From the NCBI GenBank assembly GCA_012962365.1, contig DTXR01000345.1:1-5488 (forward strand): a stretch of 5,488 nt of DNA, read 5' to 3'. This document shows, piece by piece, positions 1-5,488 of the stretch. The translations under genes were made by a program, and so were the position numbers. The notes under the pieces are model-generated. The model worked only from the letters and a program-made list of their open reading frames with translations, did not search any database and was not told where the DNA came from. Position 1 is the first letter of the stretch; each line of letters opens with the position of its first letter. This stretch comes from Chromatiaceae bacterium (lineage in GTDB: Bacteria > Pseudomonadota > Gammaproteobacteria > Chromatiales > Chromatiaceae).

Positions 1-94
1 CCATATCTGCCCGCTTTATGCTGGAAGCGAACACCAGAGAAGGCAGAATCAGCATGAAAAGGGAGAGTAGATAACGTCTTCCGGGGATCTTCAT
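1..94 (-). CDS. N-terminus of an exported protein (partial, runs off the window)
   Basis: Reading the minus strand from an ATG at 94 gives an open frame of 31 codons that leaves the window at position 1. The peptide is a textbook signal peptide: a basic start (MKIPGRRY), a hydrophobic core (LLSLFMLILPSLVF) and a likely signal peptidase I site after the Ala of VFA, followed by SSIKRADM. The product is therefore probably exported to the periplasm or outer membrane. The Shine-Dalgarno is weak (GGG about 9 nt upstream). The gene lies 112 bp downstream of htpG on the same strand and could be read from its transcript or from its own promoter. Nothing in the visible part identifies the family. The signal peptide is seen; that the frame continues as a real gene is inferred. 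Confidence 0.6.
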   Translation of the reverse strand, partial: MKIPGRRYLLSLFMLILPSLVFASSIKRADM

Positions 95-134
95 GGCTTT
101 TTACCCGCTGGTTGAACTTACGCATCGATATTAT

Positions 135-170
135 CAGGAAGCGACACCCGGCTCTTGGCGCCGCTTCCTG
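135..170 (-). terminator. Inverted repeat after htpG, possible terminator
   Basis: A perfect 9-bp inverted repeat (CAGGAAGCG at 135-143, CGCTTCCTG at 162-170) with an 18-nt loop starts 37 nt after the htpG stop codon. Read in the htpG direction there is no clear U-run after the stem (it is followed by ATAATATCG), so it is not a classical intrinsic terminator. It may block exonucleases, work with Rho, or only partly separate htpG from the exported-protein gene. Confidence 0.35.
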
Positions 171-206
171 TAGCCCCCGAACGCTCTCGGTTCCAGGCTT
201 CTTGTG

Positions 207-2129
207 CTACTTTGATTCAGACATATCCAGCATCAATCGGTTCAACCGGTGTACGAATCCTGCCGGATCTTCCAGTTGACCTCCTTCAGCCAGCAGCGCC
301 TGATCATACAGAAGATTCGCCAGTTCTGCATACCGACTCTTGTCGTCTTCCTGCTCTAGACGCCCGACCAGGGGGTGCTCCACATTGAGCTCCATGATAG
401 GCGTGGGCATGGGCGCATCCTGGCCAAGCTGCTGGAGCACCCGCGCCAGATTCTGGCTCATGTCATAGTCATCGACGACCAAACAGGCCGGCGAATCGAC
501 AAGACGGCTGGACACCCGCACTTCCTTGATCTTTTCTCCCAGCGCTTTCCTGATGCCCTTGAGTAATTTCTTGTGTTCCTTTTCCGCTTTCTTCTGCTCT
601 TCCTTGTCTTCCTCATCTTCCAGCTCACCCAGATCCAGTTGTCCCTTGGTAACTGACTGGAAGGTCTTACCCTTGTACTCGGTGAGGTGAGACATGAGCC
701 ACTCGTCCACACGATCCGTCATGAGCAGCACCTCGATATCCTTTTTCTTGAAGATTTCCAGATGCGGACTGTTGCGCGCTGCCGCCAGGGTATCTGCGGT
801 GATGTAGTAAATCTTTTCCTGCTTTTCCGCCATGCGTTCGATGTACTCATCAAGAGAGACCATCTCGTCATCTCCTTCAGATTTGGTGCTGGCGAAGCGG
901 AACAGCCCTGCGATACGTTCCTTGTTGGAGAAATCCTCCGCCGGGCCTTCCTTGAGCACCTTGCCGAACTCGGTCCAGAACTTCTGGTATTTCTCGGCAT
1001 CATTCTTCGCCATTTTTTCCAGCAGGCCGAGTATGCGCTTCACATTGGCGCTGCGGATGGTGTCGATCTTGCGGTTGTGCTGCAGCAGCTCCCGCGACAC
1101 ATTCAGGGGCAGGTCATCGGAGTCCACCACGCCTTTCACAAAACGCAGATAGTGCGGCATGAGCTTGTCCGCCTCGTCCATGATGAACACCCTGCGCACA
1201 TACAGCTTTACACCGTGTTTCTGTTCCCTGTCCCACAGATCGAAGGGCGCCCGGGAAGGTATATACAGCAGTGACGTGTATTCGTTGGTGCCTTCCACGC
1301 GGTTATGCAACCACTCCAACGGGTCTTCGAAATCGTGGGAAATGGACTTGTAGAAATCCTTGTACTCCTCGTCGGTGATATCCGATTTGTTGCGCATCCA
1401 CAACGCGACCCCCTTGTTGACCTGCTCCCATTCGATTCCCTTGTCCTGGTCTTTCGTCTCCTCTTCCTCCTCGGAGGGCATCTCTTTGGGCATCTCGATG
1501 GGAATAGCCAGATGGTCGGAGAACTTGTTGATGATCTGGCGCAGCCGCCAGCCGTCGAGGAACTCCTTATCGTCTTCCCGCAGATGCAGGGTCACTTCTG
1601 TACCGCGACTGGCTTTTTCCAAGGTTTCGATACTGTAACTGCCCTCGCCGTCAGACTCCCAGCGCACACCATGCTCCGGTTCCATCCCGGCCCGGCGGGT
1701 GGTCAGCGTGACCTTGTCGGCAACGATGAACGCAGAATAGAAACCCACGCCAAACTGGCCGATGAGCTGACTGTCAGAGGTTTCATCGCCGGAAAGATTT
1801 TCGAGGAATTTCTTGGTGCCTGAACTGGCAATGGTGCCGATGGTGTCCATGACTTCCTGCCGGCTCATGCCAATGCCATTGTCAGACACGGTGAGTGTCC
1901 CGGCATCCTGATCCGCCCATACCCGGATCTTCAGATCCGGATCATCCTCGTACAAGGCATCATCCGACAACGCTTCGAAACGCAGCTTTTCCGCCGCGTC
2001 GGAAGCGTTGGAAATCAGCTCTCGCAGAAAGATCTCCTTGTTGCTGTACAACGAGCGAATAACCAGATTCAGTACCTGGCTTACTTCCGCCTGAAATTCC
2101 ATGGTTTCTTTGTGTGCTTCGACTGTCAT
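207..2129 (-). CDS. htpG: Chaperone protein HtpG (bacterial Hsp90)
   Basis: Cytosolic ATP-dependent homodimeric chaperone that acts late in client folding and in protein recovery after heat stress, with DnaK. The 640-residue length fits the family (about 620-640). The N-terminal GHKL ATPase domain shows the catalytic Glu37 in [12 protein letters not shown], Asp83 in DNGIGM for adenine contact, the lid segment [11 protein letters not shown] (98-108) and the glycine-rich [10 protein letters not shown] (125-134). A short charged linker with a run of five Glu lies near 212-233. The middle domain carries the conserved NVSRELL with Arg346, matching the E. coli ATPase arginine. A Lys/Glu-rich stretch and the C-terminal dimerisation domain follow. 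The ATG at 2129 is preferred over an in-frame GTG at 2153 because a GGGAGA Shine-Dalgarno sits 8 nt upstream of the ATG, inside the would-be extension. A sigma-32-type promoter lies upstream. The frame looks intact and identification is very secure. Confidence 0.98.
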   Translation of the reverse strand: MTVEAHKETMEFQAEVSQVLNLVIRSLYSNKEIFLRELISNASDAAEKLRFEALSDDALYEDDPDLKIRVWADQDAGTLTVSDNGIGMSRQEVMDTIGTIASSGTKKFLENLSGDETSDSQLIGQFGVGFYSAFIVADKVTLTTRRAGMEPEHGVRWESDGEGSYSIETLEKASRGTEVTLHLREDDKEFLDGWRLRQIINKFSDHLAIPIEMPKEMPSEEEEETKDQDKGIEWEQVNKGVALWMRNKSDITDEEYKDFYKSISHDFEDPLEWLHNRVEGTNEYTSLLYIPSRAPFDLWDREQKHGVKLYVRRVFIMDEADKLMPHYLRFVKGVVDSDDLPLNVSRELLQHNRKIDTIRSANVKRILGLLEKMAKNDAEKYQKFWTEFGKVLKEGPAEDFSNKERIAGLFRFASTKSEGDDEMVSLDEYIERMAEKQEKIYYITADTLAAARNSPHLEIFKKKDIEVLLMTDRVDEWLMSHLTEYKGKTFQSVTKGQLDLGELEDEEDKEEQKKAEKEHKKLLKGIRKALGEKIKEVRVSSRLVDSPACLVVDDYDMSQNLARVLQQLGQDAPMPTPIMELNVEHPLVGRLEQEDDKSRYAELANLLYDQALLAEGGQLEDPAGFVHRLNRLMLDMSESK

Positions 2130-2137
2130 GTATGGAT

Positions 2138-2143
2138 TCTCCC
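2138..2143 (-). promoter_or_regulatory. Ribosome binding site that sets the htpG start
   Basis: GGGAGA on the minus strand ends 8 nt before the ATG at 2129. It overlaps codons that would belong to the longer GTG-initiated form from 2153, so it supports the shorter 640-residue protein. The extension (MVFRENPY) also has no counterpart that I know in HtpG proteins. Confidence 0.75.
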
Positions 2144-2178
2144 GAAATACCACAATAATTCTTTAATGAACTGAATCT

Positions 2179-2207
2179 ATATTTGGTTTCACCGGCAGAA
2201 TTTCAAG
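2179..2207 (-). promoter_or_regulatory. Heat-shock (sigma-32, RpoH) promoter of htpG
   Basis: On the minus strand CTTGAAA (2207-2201) exactly matches the sigma-32 -35 consensus. A 14-nt spacer follows, then CCAAATAT (2186-2179), which matches the -10 consensus CCCCATNT at every fixed position except the third and fourth. The expected start is near 2172, giving a leader of about 43 nt before the htpG ATG. This fits the established heat-shock control of htpG in Enterobacteria. The match is seen; use by RpoH is inferred. Confidence 0.8.
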
Positions 2208-2214
2208 CCCGGGG

Positions 2215-2229
2215 CGGAAAAATTTTCCG
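2215..2229. promoter_or_regulatory. 15-bp perfect palindrome between the divergent promoters
   Basis: CGGAAAA-A-TTTTCCG is a perfect inverted repeat with 7-bp arms and a single central base. It lies just upstream of the htpG -35 element and about 8 bp before the extended -10 of the small secreted-protein gene on the other strand. It could be a protein-binding site acting on either gene, or simply an A/T-rich palindrome. I do not recognise a known regulator site in it. Confidence 0.35.
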
Positions 2230-2233
2230 GATC

Positions 2234-2257
2234 TGCCATACTCTGTTCAACAGAGTA
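2234..2257 (+). promoter_or_regulatory. Extended -10 overlapped by a 19-bp palindromic operator candidate
   Basis: TGCCATACT (2234-2242) is an extended -10 type promoter core with four of six hexamer matches; no good -35 is visible. Overlapping it, TACTCTGTTCAACAGAGTA (2239-2257) is a perfect palindrome with 9-bp arms around one central base, which would cover the -10 and the predicted start near 2249. Such a position is typical of a repressor operator. In RNA the same sequence would form a hairpin ending 3 nt before the Shine-Dalgarno. It does not match the LexA or Fnr consensus. The palindrome is certain, its role inferred. Confidence 0.45.
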
Positions 2258-2273
2258 ACCGGGGGAAATCCGC

Positions 2274-2555
2274 ATGCGGCCCATCCTGTCACATTTTCTG
2301 ATCACGACCATGCTCTGCCTTCTCCCCTTGCAGCAGGCACAGGCTTTTTTCTGTTTCAAGTTCGCCATGGGGGGCAAAACGAGCAGGCATCCGCCCCGTT
2401 ATCTGCCTCACAGTGCGTCGGCCTACGCCGTACCTCATCCATCGTATTTTCTTTCCCAACCGCGTTATGCGCCTTATCTGCCCTATTCTGCCAGAGGGGC
2501 GAACGAAGCCATCGATCATCCATCACCCCCTACAGCCCGTATTCCCACACCTTAA
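2274..2555 (+). CDS. Small secreted Pro/Tyr-rich protein of unknown function
   Basis: This 93-residue protein has a convincing signal peptide: MRPILSHFLITTMLCLLPLQ as n- and h-region, then QAQA with predicted cleavage after Ala24. The predicted mature part of 69 residues begins FFCFKFAMGGK, has a single Cys (Cys27), and continues as a low-complexity stretch rich in Pro (13) and Tyr (6), with units such as SYF, PRYAPY and LPYSAR. No lipobox precedes the Cys, so it is not an obvious lipoprotein. The start is well supported: GGGGGA lies 7 nt before the ATG, preceded by a 19-bp palindrome and an extended -10. It is divergent from htpG and 68 bp ahead of the flavoprotein gene on the same strand. 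I do not recognise the family. A periplasmic or surface role is plausible; function is unknown. Confidence 0.65.
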   Translation: MRPILSHFLITTMLCLLPLQQAQAFFCFKFAMGGKTSRHPPRYLPHSASAYAVPHPSYFLSQPRYAPYLPYSARGANEAIDHPSPPTARIPTP

Positions 2556-2584
2556 ATCAGTATGTGATCTGGTCTGATTGCCGC

Positions 2585-2590
2585 TAGAAT
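2585..2590 (+). promoter_or_regulatory. Possible -10 box ahead of the flavoprotein gene
   Basis: TAGAAT matches the sigma-70 -10 consensus in five of six positions and lies 33 bp before the GTG start. The corresponding -35 region (around 2561-2568, TATGTGAT) is poor. A 6-bp inverted repeat (AATCAG 2555-2560, CTGATT 2574-2579) overlaps the expected -35 zone and the stop codon of the upstream gene. The flavoprotein gene may have this promoter as well as read-through from the small secreted-protein gene. Confidence 0.35.
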
Positions 2591-2623
2591 ACCCCGCAGA
2601 AAATCTAATCCAGAGGAAAAACC

Positions 2624-4039
2624 GTGACAGAAAGAAAAACAGATGTAGCCATCATCGGTTCTGGCACCGCCGGCCTGAATGCCATGGGCCGCGTGAAACG
2701 CGCCGGCAAGGACTTCGTGCTCATCAATGGTGGCGAGCCCGGCACCACCTGCGCCCGCGTGGGCTGCATGCCATCCAAAGCCATCATTCAAGTGGCTGAG
2801 GACTTCCATCGCAAATCCCTGTTCGACCGTGAAGGCATCGAGAACTGGGAAGACATGCGTGTCAATATTCCCGAAGCCATGGAGCATACCCGCGATCTCA
2901 GGGACACCTTCGTTGACCGGGTACTTTCGAACAGTACCGACCACCTAAGCGAAGAAGTCTTCATCGAACAATATGCACGCTTTGTAGAACCGGGTGTGGT
3001 GGAACTGGAGGATGGCCAGCGCATCCGCGCGGATCGCTTCGTCATTGCCACCGGCTCCACGCCCATCGTACCGGAAGCCTGGAAGGCCTTTGGCGATCGC
3101 ATCGTCACTACGGACGCGTTCTTCGAACTGGAAGACCTGCCCGCCTCCATGGCCGTCATCGGCCTGGGTGTCATCGGTCTGGAACTGGGTCAGGCCATCG
3201 CCCGCCTTGGCGTGGAAGTTACCGGCATCGACCTGGCTGAGAACATTGGCGGCATCAGCGATCCCGAAGTCAACAAGGCAGCTATCGAGATCATCTCCAA
3301 GGAGTTCCCCTTGTGGCTGGGGCATGGCGCTGAAATCAGCGAAGAAGCCGACGGGCGCCTGAAGGTTACTGCCGGAGAGCAGAGCGTGACCGTGGACAAG
3401 GTGTTCGCCAGTCTGGGGCGGCGGCCCAACCTGGACAAGCTGGGTCTTGAAAACCTGGGCATCGAGCTGGACGCGCGGGGCATTCCCGCCTACAACCCCA
3501 ATACCATGCAGATCGGCGATCATCCCCTGTTCCTGGCGGGTGACATCAACGCCGACCGCCCCATCCTCCACGAGGCGGGCGACGAGGGAAAGATTGCGGG
3601 CTACAACGCTGCTCATGACAAGATCCAGGCCTTCCAGCGCAAGACACCCCTGGCCATCGTGTTCTCCGATCCCAATATCATCAGCGTGGGCACGCGCTTT
3701 GCCGACCTGGAGCCGGACAGCTTCAAGGTGGGCGAGATGAAGGTGGCTCCCGTGGGCCGCGCCCTTATCATGGGCAAGAACCGTGGCACCATTCGCGTCT
3801 ATGCCGACAAGGTCAGCGGAAAACTGCTGGGCGCCGAAATGATCACCCCCCGGGGTGAGAATCTTGCCCACCTGCTGGCCTGGTGCATTCAGAAAGAAAT
3901 GACGGTGGGCGAACTCATCCAGATGCCTTTCTACCACCCGGTGATGGAAGAAGCGCTGCAGGCTGCTCTGACGTCCCTTTATCATCAGGTAGAGGCCAAC
4001 AATAGCGGCCCCATCGCCGAGTTGAGAACCCTGAGTTAA
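2624..4039 (+). CDS. lpd: Dihydrolipoyl dehydrogenase-type pyridine nucleotide-disulfide oxidoreductase
   Basis: FAD enzyme of the class I disulfide reductase family; the expected reaction is NAD-linked oxidation of a dihydrolipoyl group or similar dithiol in the cytosol. In the 471 residues: the N-terminal FAD site GSGTAG (12-17); the redox-active pair Cys43 and Cys48 in GTTCARVGCMPSK; ATGS (142-145); the NAD site GLGVIGLE (180-187) with Asp203 at the end of the next strand, favouring NAD over NADP; the second FAD motif LAGD; and the C-terminal interface domain with His438 and Glu443 (HPVMEE), equivalent to the catalytic dyad of Lpd. Start is GTG with AGAGGA 6 nt upstream. The motif GTTCARVGCMPSK differs from the GGTCLNVGCIPSK of classical Lpd, so this is a divergent subgroup. 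No E1/E2 genes are adjacent, so the physiological dithiol is unknown. Glutathione or mercuric reductase are less likely given the active-site context. Confidence 0.85.
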   Translation: MTERKTDVAIIGSGTAGLNAMGRVKRAGKDFVLINGGEPGTTCARVGCMPSKAIIQVAEDFHRKSLFDREGIENWEDMRVNIPEAMEHTRDLRDTFVDRVLSNSTDHLSEEVFIEQYARFVEPGVVELEDGQRIRADRFVIATGSTPIVPEAWKAFGDRIVTTDAFFELEDLPASMAVIGLGVIGLELGQAIARLGVEVTGIDLAENIGGISDPEVNKAAIEIISKEFPLWLGHGAEISEEADGRLKVTAGEQSVTVDKVFASLGRRPNLDKLGLENLGIELDARGIPAYNPNTMQIGDHPLFLAGDINADRPILHEAGDEGKIAGYNAAHDKIQAFQRKTPLAIVFSDPNIISVGTRFADLEPDSFKVGEMKVAPVGRALIMGKNRGTIRVYADKVSGKLLGAEMITPRGENLAHLLAWCIQKEMTVGELIQMPFYHPVMEEALQAALTSLYHQVEANNSGPIAELRTLS

Positions 4040-4047
4040 TATAGAAA

Positions 4048-4082
4048 ATAGATTAGTTATATTCTTTTAATAATTGATCTAT
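4048..4082 (+). other. AU-rich 13-bp stem-loop abutting the next ribosome binding site
   Basis: The 55-bp gap after lpd is very A/T-rich. ATAGATTAGTTAT (4048-4060) pairs with ATAATTGATCTAT (4070-4082) over 13 bp, with two G-U wobbles, around a 9-nt loop (ATTCTTTTA). The stem ends exactly where the AAGGAG Shine-Dalgarno (4083-4088) of the 77-residue gene begins. In the transcript it could act as a 3' stabiliser of the lpd part, an RNase processing site or a translation modulator. As DNA it could be an operator. No U-run follows, so a strong intrinsic terminator is unlikely. The pairing is seen; its role is inferred. Confidence 0.5.
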
Positions 4083-4094
4083 AAGGAGTAATAA

Positions 4095-4328
4095 ATGCCC
4101 TATTTTACCTATGAAGTTGTTACTCACCCAGAATCCGGTGCGAGATTGCTCACCCATATCGAAACCTATCCCAAATACCGGGAGGCCAAACTTCGGGTAA
4201 AGGAAGAGCGGGACAAACACCCGGATCGCGATCCACAGGAATTTCGGCTGGTATTCGCCAAAAACACCGTAGAGGCCGAGAAGTTGCTCAGCATTCCCCG
4301 GGACGAGCGGGTTATAGGTGACATATAG
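4095..4328 (+). CDS. Small charged cytosolic protein of unknown function
   Basis: A 77-residue soluble protein, MPYFTYEVVTHPES...VIGDI, with no signal peptide or membrane segment. It looks folded: an N-terminal hydrophobic/aromatic strand (YFTYEVV), then a strongly charged helical region with YPKYREAKLRVKEERDKHP (about 30-48), then a strand and helix in RLVFAKNTVEAEKLLSIPRDERVIGD (about 51-76). The Lys/Glu pattern and absence of Cys suggest neither a redox nor a metal site. AAGGAG lies 6 nt before the ATG, a strong ribosome site. It follows lpd by 55 bp on the same strand, so co-transcription is likely, and it ends 67 bp before the convergent Usp gene. The tail FAKN..EAEKLLS.PRDE reminds me of small uncharacterised proteobacterial proteins, but I cannot name a family. 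The gene is probably real; its function is unknown. Confidence 0.75.
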   Translation: MPYFTYEVVTHPESGARLLTHIETYPKYREAKLRVKEERDKHPDRDPQEFRLVFAKNTVEAEKLLSIPRDERVIGDI

Positions 4329-4343
4329 GACCTGAATCCGTGA

Positions 4344-4393
4344 GTCCATGGGGTCACTCCTCAAGCACCGCCATATAGTGCGGGTGACTGGAC
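4344..4393. terminator. Imperfect stem-loop between convergent genes
   Basis: In the 67-bp gap between the two convergent stop codons, GTCCA (4344-4348) and GTCAC (4353-4357) pair with GTGAC (4384-4388) and TGGAC (4389-4393), leaving a 4-nt bulge (TGGG). A smaller inner stem GCAC/GTGC (4365-4368, 4378-4381) lies within the loop. The position suits a shared terminator, but there is no T-run on either side and the stem is broken, so support is weak. Confidence 0.25.
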
Positions 4394-4395
4394 GA

Positions 4396-5256
4396 CTACC
4401 GGGGAAGCCTCACAACAAACACATCACAACGGGCACTGTGCGCAATAGCAGCAGCCGTTGAGCCCAGAAGTCTGGCAATTCCATGCCTGCCATGGGAACC
4501 AACGACGATGAGATCGACCTGTTGCGCCTCTGCATAGGAGATGACTGCGTTTTTAGGCGTGCCCCAGAGCACCTCATGTCGAATATTGGGGTAATCCAGA
4601 CTATCAGACAGTTTTTTCATCTGCGCTTCCGCTCGATCATGAATCTGCTGATCCAACTCTATGAATTCCCCGGAATCAACCATGAAAGGATCGTAGCCCA
4701 CATCGAGGTAAAAGGTGCTTTCCACCGCATGAACCAGTGACAATACAGCACCATGAGCACGTGCCAGTTCCAGCGCCCGTGCCAGTGCGTGGCGGGCGTT
4801 GGGTGAAAAATCGAGCGCGACCAGAATATGCCTGTAAGGCTGCGGTATTTCCACGACCGGTTCAGTAACGGCTTCTGCGGATGATACTTGCTGATCATTC
4901 CCTTCACGCAGCCAGTCCCATGCCTCCTGAAGGGCGTCCCGATAAAAAAAACGCACCTTTGTCTGGGTAAACGCATCTCCCATTGCTGCCATCCATTTTT
5001 GCCAGGATTTGCGCCCAACGATGGCAATACGAGCGAAATCCTTGTCGTGTTCCTTGCCGAACCTGAAATCCTCCCATGCTGCCTTGGGCTCCCATCCCTG
5101 AAAATTTTCCAGCTCCAGCATCAGGGATATCGGACCACAGTCCTCTATGAGCTTTTCCAGCTCGGGCAGAAACTGTCGATAGTCTTCATCCGTCAGCTTA
5201 CCTGTGACTCTGACCGCGAAGATGTTATTTTCAGTAACCGGAATAAACTTAAACAT
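4396..5256 (-). CDS. SpoIIAA-like domain fused to a UspA-type universal stress domain
   Basis: A 286-residue two-domain protein. Residues 1 to about 118 match the SpoIIAA-like (STAS/SEC14-related, DUF3478) family: GKLTDEDYRQFLPELEKLI (19-37), LELENFQGWEPKAAWEDFRFG (47-67), FARIAIVGRKSWQKW (74-88) and a closing segment with VRFF...EAWDWL. This fold binds apolar ligands or sits at membranes in studied relatives. After a Glu/Pro/Val linker (about 120-140), residues 141-285 form a Usp domain: strand YRHILVALDFS with Asp149, then VDLIVVGSHGRHG (253-259 for the glycine loop) and GST (265-267), the UspA-type nucleotide-binding loop, ending CDVFVVRLPR. ATP binding is therefore likely. AGGAG lies 7 nt upstream of the ATG. 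It has its own likely promoter and is convergent with the lpd pair. A stress-responsive, perhaps membrane-linked role is inferred; no specific function is known. Confidence 0.9.
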   Translation of the reverse strand: MFKFIPVTENNIFAVRVTGKLTDEDYRQFLPELEKLIEDCGPISLMLELENFQGWEPKAAWEDFRFGKEHDKDFARIAIVGRKSWQKWMAAMGDAFTQTKVRFFYRDALQEAWDWLREGNDQQVSSAEAVTEPVVEIPQPYRHILVALDFSPNARHALARALELARAHGAVLSLVHAVESTFYLDVGYDPFMVDSGEFIELDQQIHDRAEAQMKKLSDSLDYPNIRHEVLWGTPKNAVISYAEAQQVDLIVVGSHGRHGIARLLGSTAAAIAHSARCDVFVVRLPR

Positions 5257-5291
5257 ATCTCTTCTCCTGGCAACGGCTTACTTCACTTTAG

Positions 5292-5300
5292 ATTATGGCA
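5292..5300 (-). promoter_or_regulatory. Extended -10 promoter of the Usp fusion gene
   Basis: On the minus strand TGCCATAAT (5300-5292) gives an extended -10 TGN followed by a hexamer matching TATAAT in five of six positions. No good -35 is present at 16-18 bp, as is common for extended -10 promoters. The start would fall near 5285, giving a leader of about 29 nt before the ATG at 5256. The stretch upstream to about 5390 holds no gene; it has only a weak GCTGG/CCAGC inverted repeat. Confidence 0.5.
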
Positions 5301-5390
5301 GCATTTTACGCTCAACAGGTTTCTGGTTTGTCATTCAGCTGGCAGGACGTTTTTCCCAGCCGCCTATAGTGTTATTGTATTTAAGGAAGC

Positions 5391-5488
5391 CCTGATAAAC
5401 TCCATTTTGGTCATCCCGGCGAATGCGGGGATCCAGTAGAACCAACCACATAGATTCCGGCCTTCGCCGGAATGACCAATTAATCAGG
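5391..5488. repeat. REP/MITE-like inverted-repeat element ('VIPANAGIQ' type), possibly cut by the window end
   Basis: The two ends are inverted copies: CCTGATAAA...TTGGTCATCCCGGCGAATGCGGGGATCC from the left, and CCTGATTAATTGGTCATTCCGGCGAAGGCCGGAAT reading back from 5488. Each arm folds alone. The right one is a perfect 8-bp hairpin (ATTCCGGC 5454-5461, GCCGGAAT 5466-5473) with a CTTC loop; the left one is ATCCC/GGGAT (5413-5417, 5428-5432) plus an inner GC pair set. Translated, the left arm reads VIPANAGIQ, a familiar artefact of an intergenic repeat dispersed in many Proteobacteria and similar in design to Neisseria dRS3. It has no transposase and is non-coding. The exact right boundary may lie beyond the window. 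Confidence 0.8.

Noticed and set aside
687..1274. 195-residue frame antisense to htpG (and a similar 172-residue one at 1305-1823)
   Set aside because: Both mirror conserved htpG coding sequence, lack domain features and have no convincing ribosome site. They are shadows.
2130..2172. RNA thermometer in the htpG leader
   Set aside because: Only a 5-bp pairing (GAUUC with GAAUC) reaches the ribosome site region and there is no ROSE or fourU motif; the sigma-32 promoter already explains heat control.
2239..2257. LexA (SOS) box
   Set aside because: CTGT and ACAG are present but are separated by only 3 bases rather than the 8 of the gammaproteobacterial LexA site.
2183..2587. 134-residue plus-strand frame overlapping the small secreted-protein gene
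   Set aside because: It runs through the htpG promoter and the palindromic region. The overlapping 2274-2555 frame has the signal peptide and the properly spaced Shine-Dalgarno, so that one was chosen.
2945..3985. 346-residue open frame antisense to the flavoprotein gene
   Set aside because: It lies wholly inside lpd on the opposite strand, is His/Gln/Gly-rich in the way antisense frames of GC-biased genes are, has no recognisable motif, and lpd itself is unmistakable. Its length comes from codon bias of the sense strand.
4053..4364. 103-residue minus-strand frame opposite the 77-residue gene
   Set aside because: It spans the AT-rich hairpin gap and lies opposite a gene with a strong ribosome site. 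No ribosome site or motif supports it.
4888..5439. 183-residue frame ending in VIPANAGIQ
   Set aside because: It is antisense to the Usp fusion gene and ends by translating the intergenic repeat. This tail is a known annotation artefact of such repeats.

Overview
The window looks like ordinary chromosomal DNA of a gammaproteobacterium. This rests on the HtpG and lipoamide-dehydrogenase-type sequences, a sigma-32-type heat-shock promoter, Usp fused to a SpoIIAA-like domain, and a 'VIPANAGIQ'-type intergenic repeat. The genus cannot be read from the sequence. The small-protein content would suit an environmental, possibly sulfur-oxidising lineage, but that is only an impression.

Layout, left to right. 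Positions 1-94 (minus) hold the first 31 codons of an exported protein with a signal peptide; the rest lies outside the window. Positions 95-206 are intergenic with a 9-bp inverted repeat. Positions 207-2129 (minus) encode the Hsp90 chaperone HtpG, complete. Positions 2130-2273 are a divergent control region. It holds a very good sigma-32 promoter for htpG on one strand and, on the other, a 19-bp perfect palindrome and extended -10 just ahead of a small secreted-protein gene (2274-2555, plus). Then come a stand-alone NAD-linked dihydrolipoamide dehydrogenase-type flavoprotein (2624-4039, plus, GTG start), an AU-rich 13-bp stem-loop touching the next Shine-Dalgarno, and a 77-residue charged protein of unknown function (4095-4328, plus). 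Convergent to it is a two-domain SpoIIAA-like/UspA protein (4396-5256, minus). The right end (about 5391-5488) is a non-coding inverted-repeat element of the REP/MITE kind.

Common theme: htpG is a stress chaperone, the Usp fusion is probably a stress or membrane-associated ATP-binding protein, and the flavoprotein is a thiol/disulfide redox enzyme. No E1 or E2 subunits of a 2-oxoacid dehydrogenase accompany the flavoprotein, so its lipoyl partner is elsewhere. The 77-residue protein probably shares its transcript. I found no phage, CRISPR, tRNA, rRNA or complete transposon. The less explored parts are the two small proteins flanking the flavoprotein gene and the structured DNA ahead of each.
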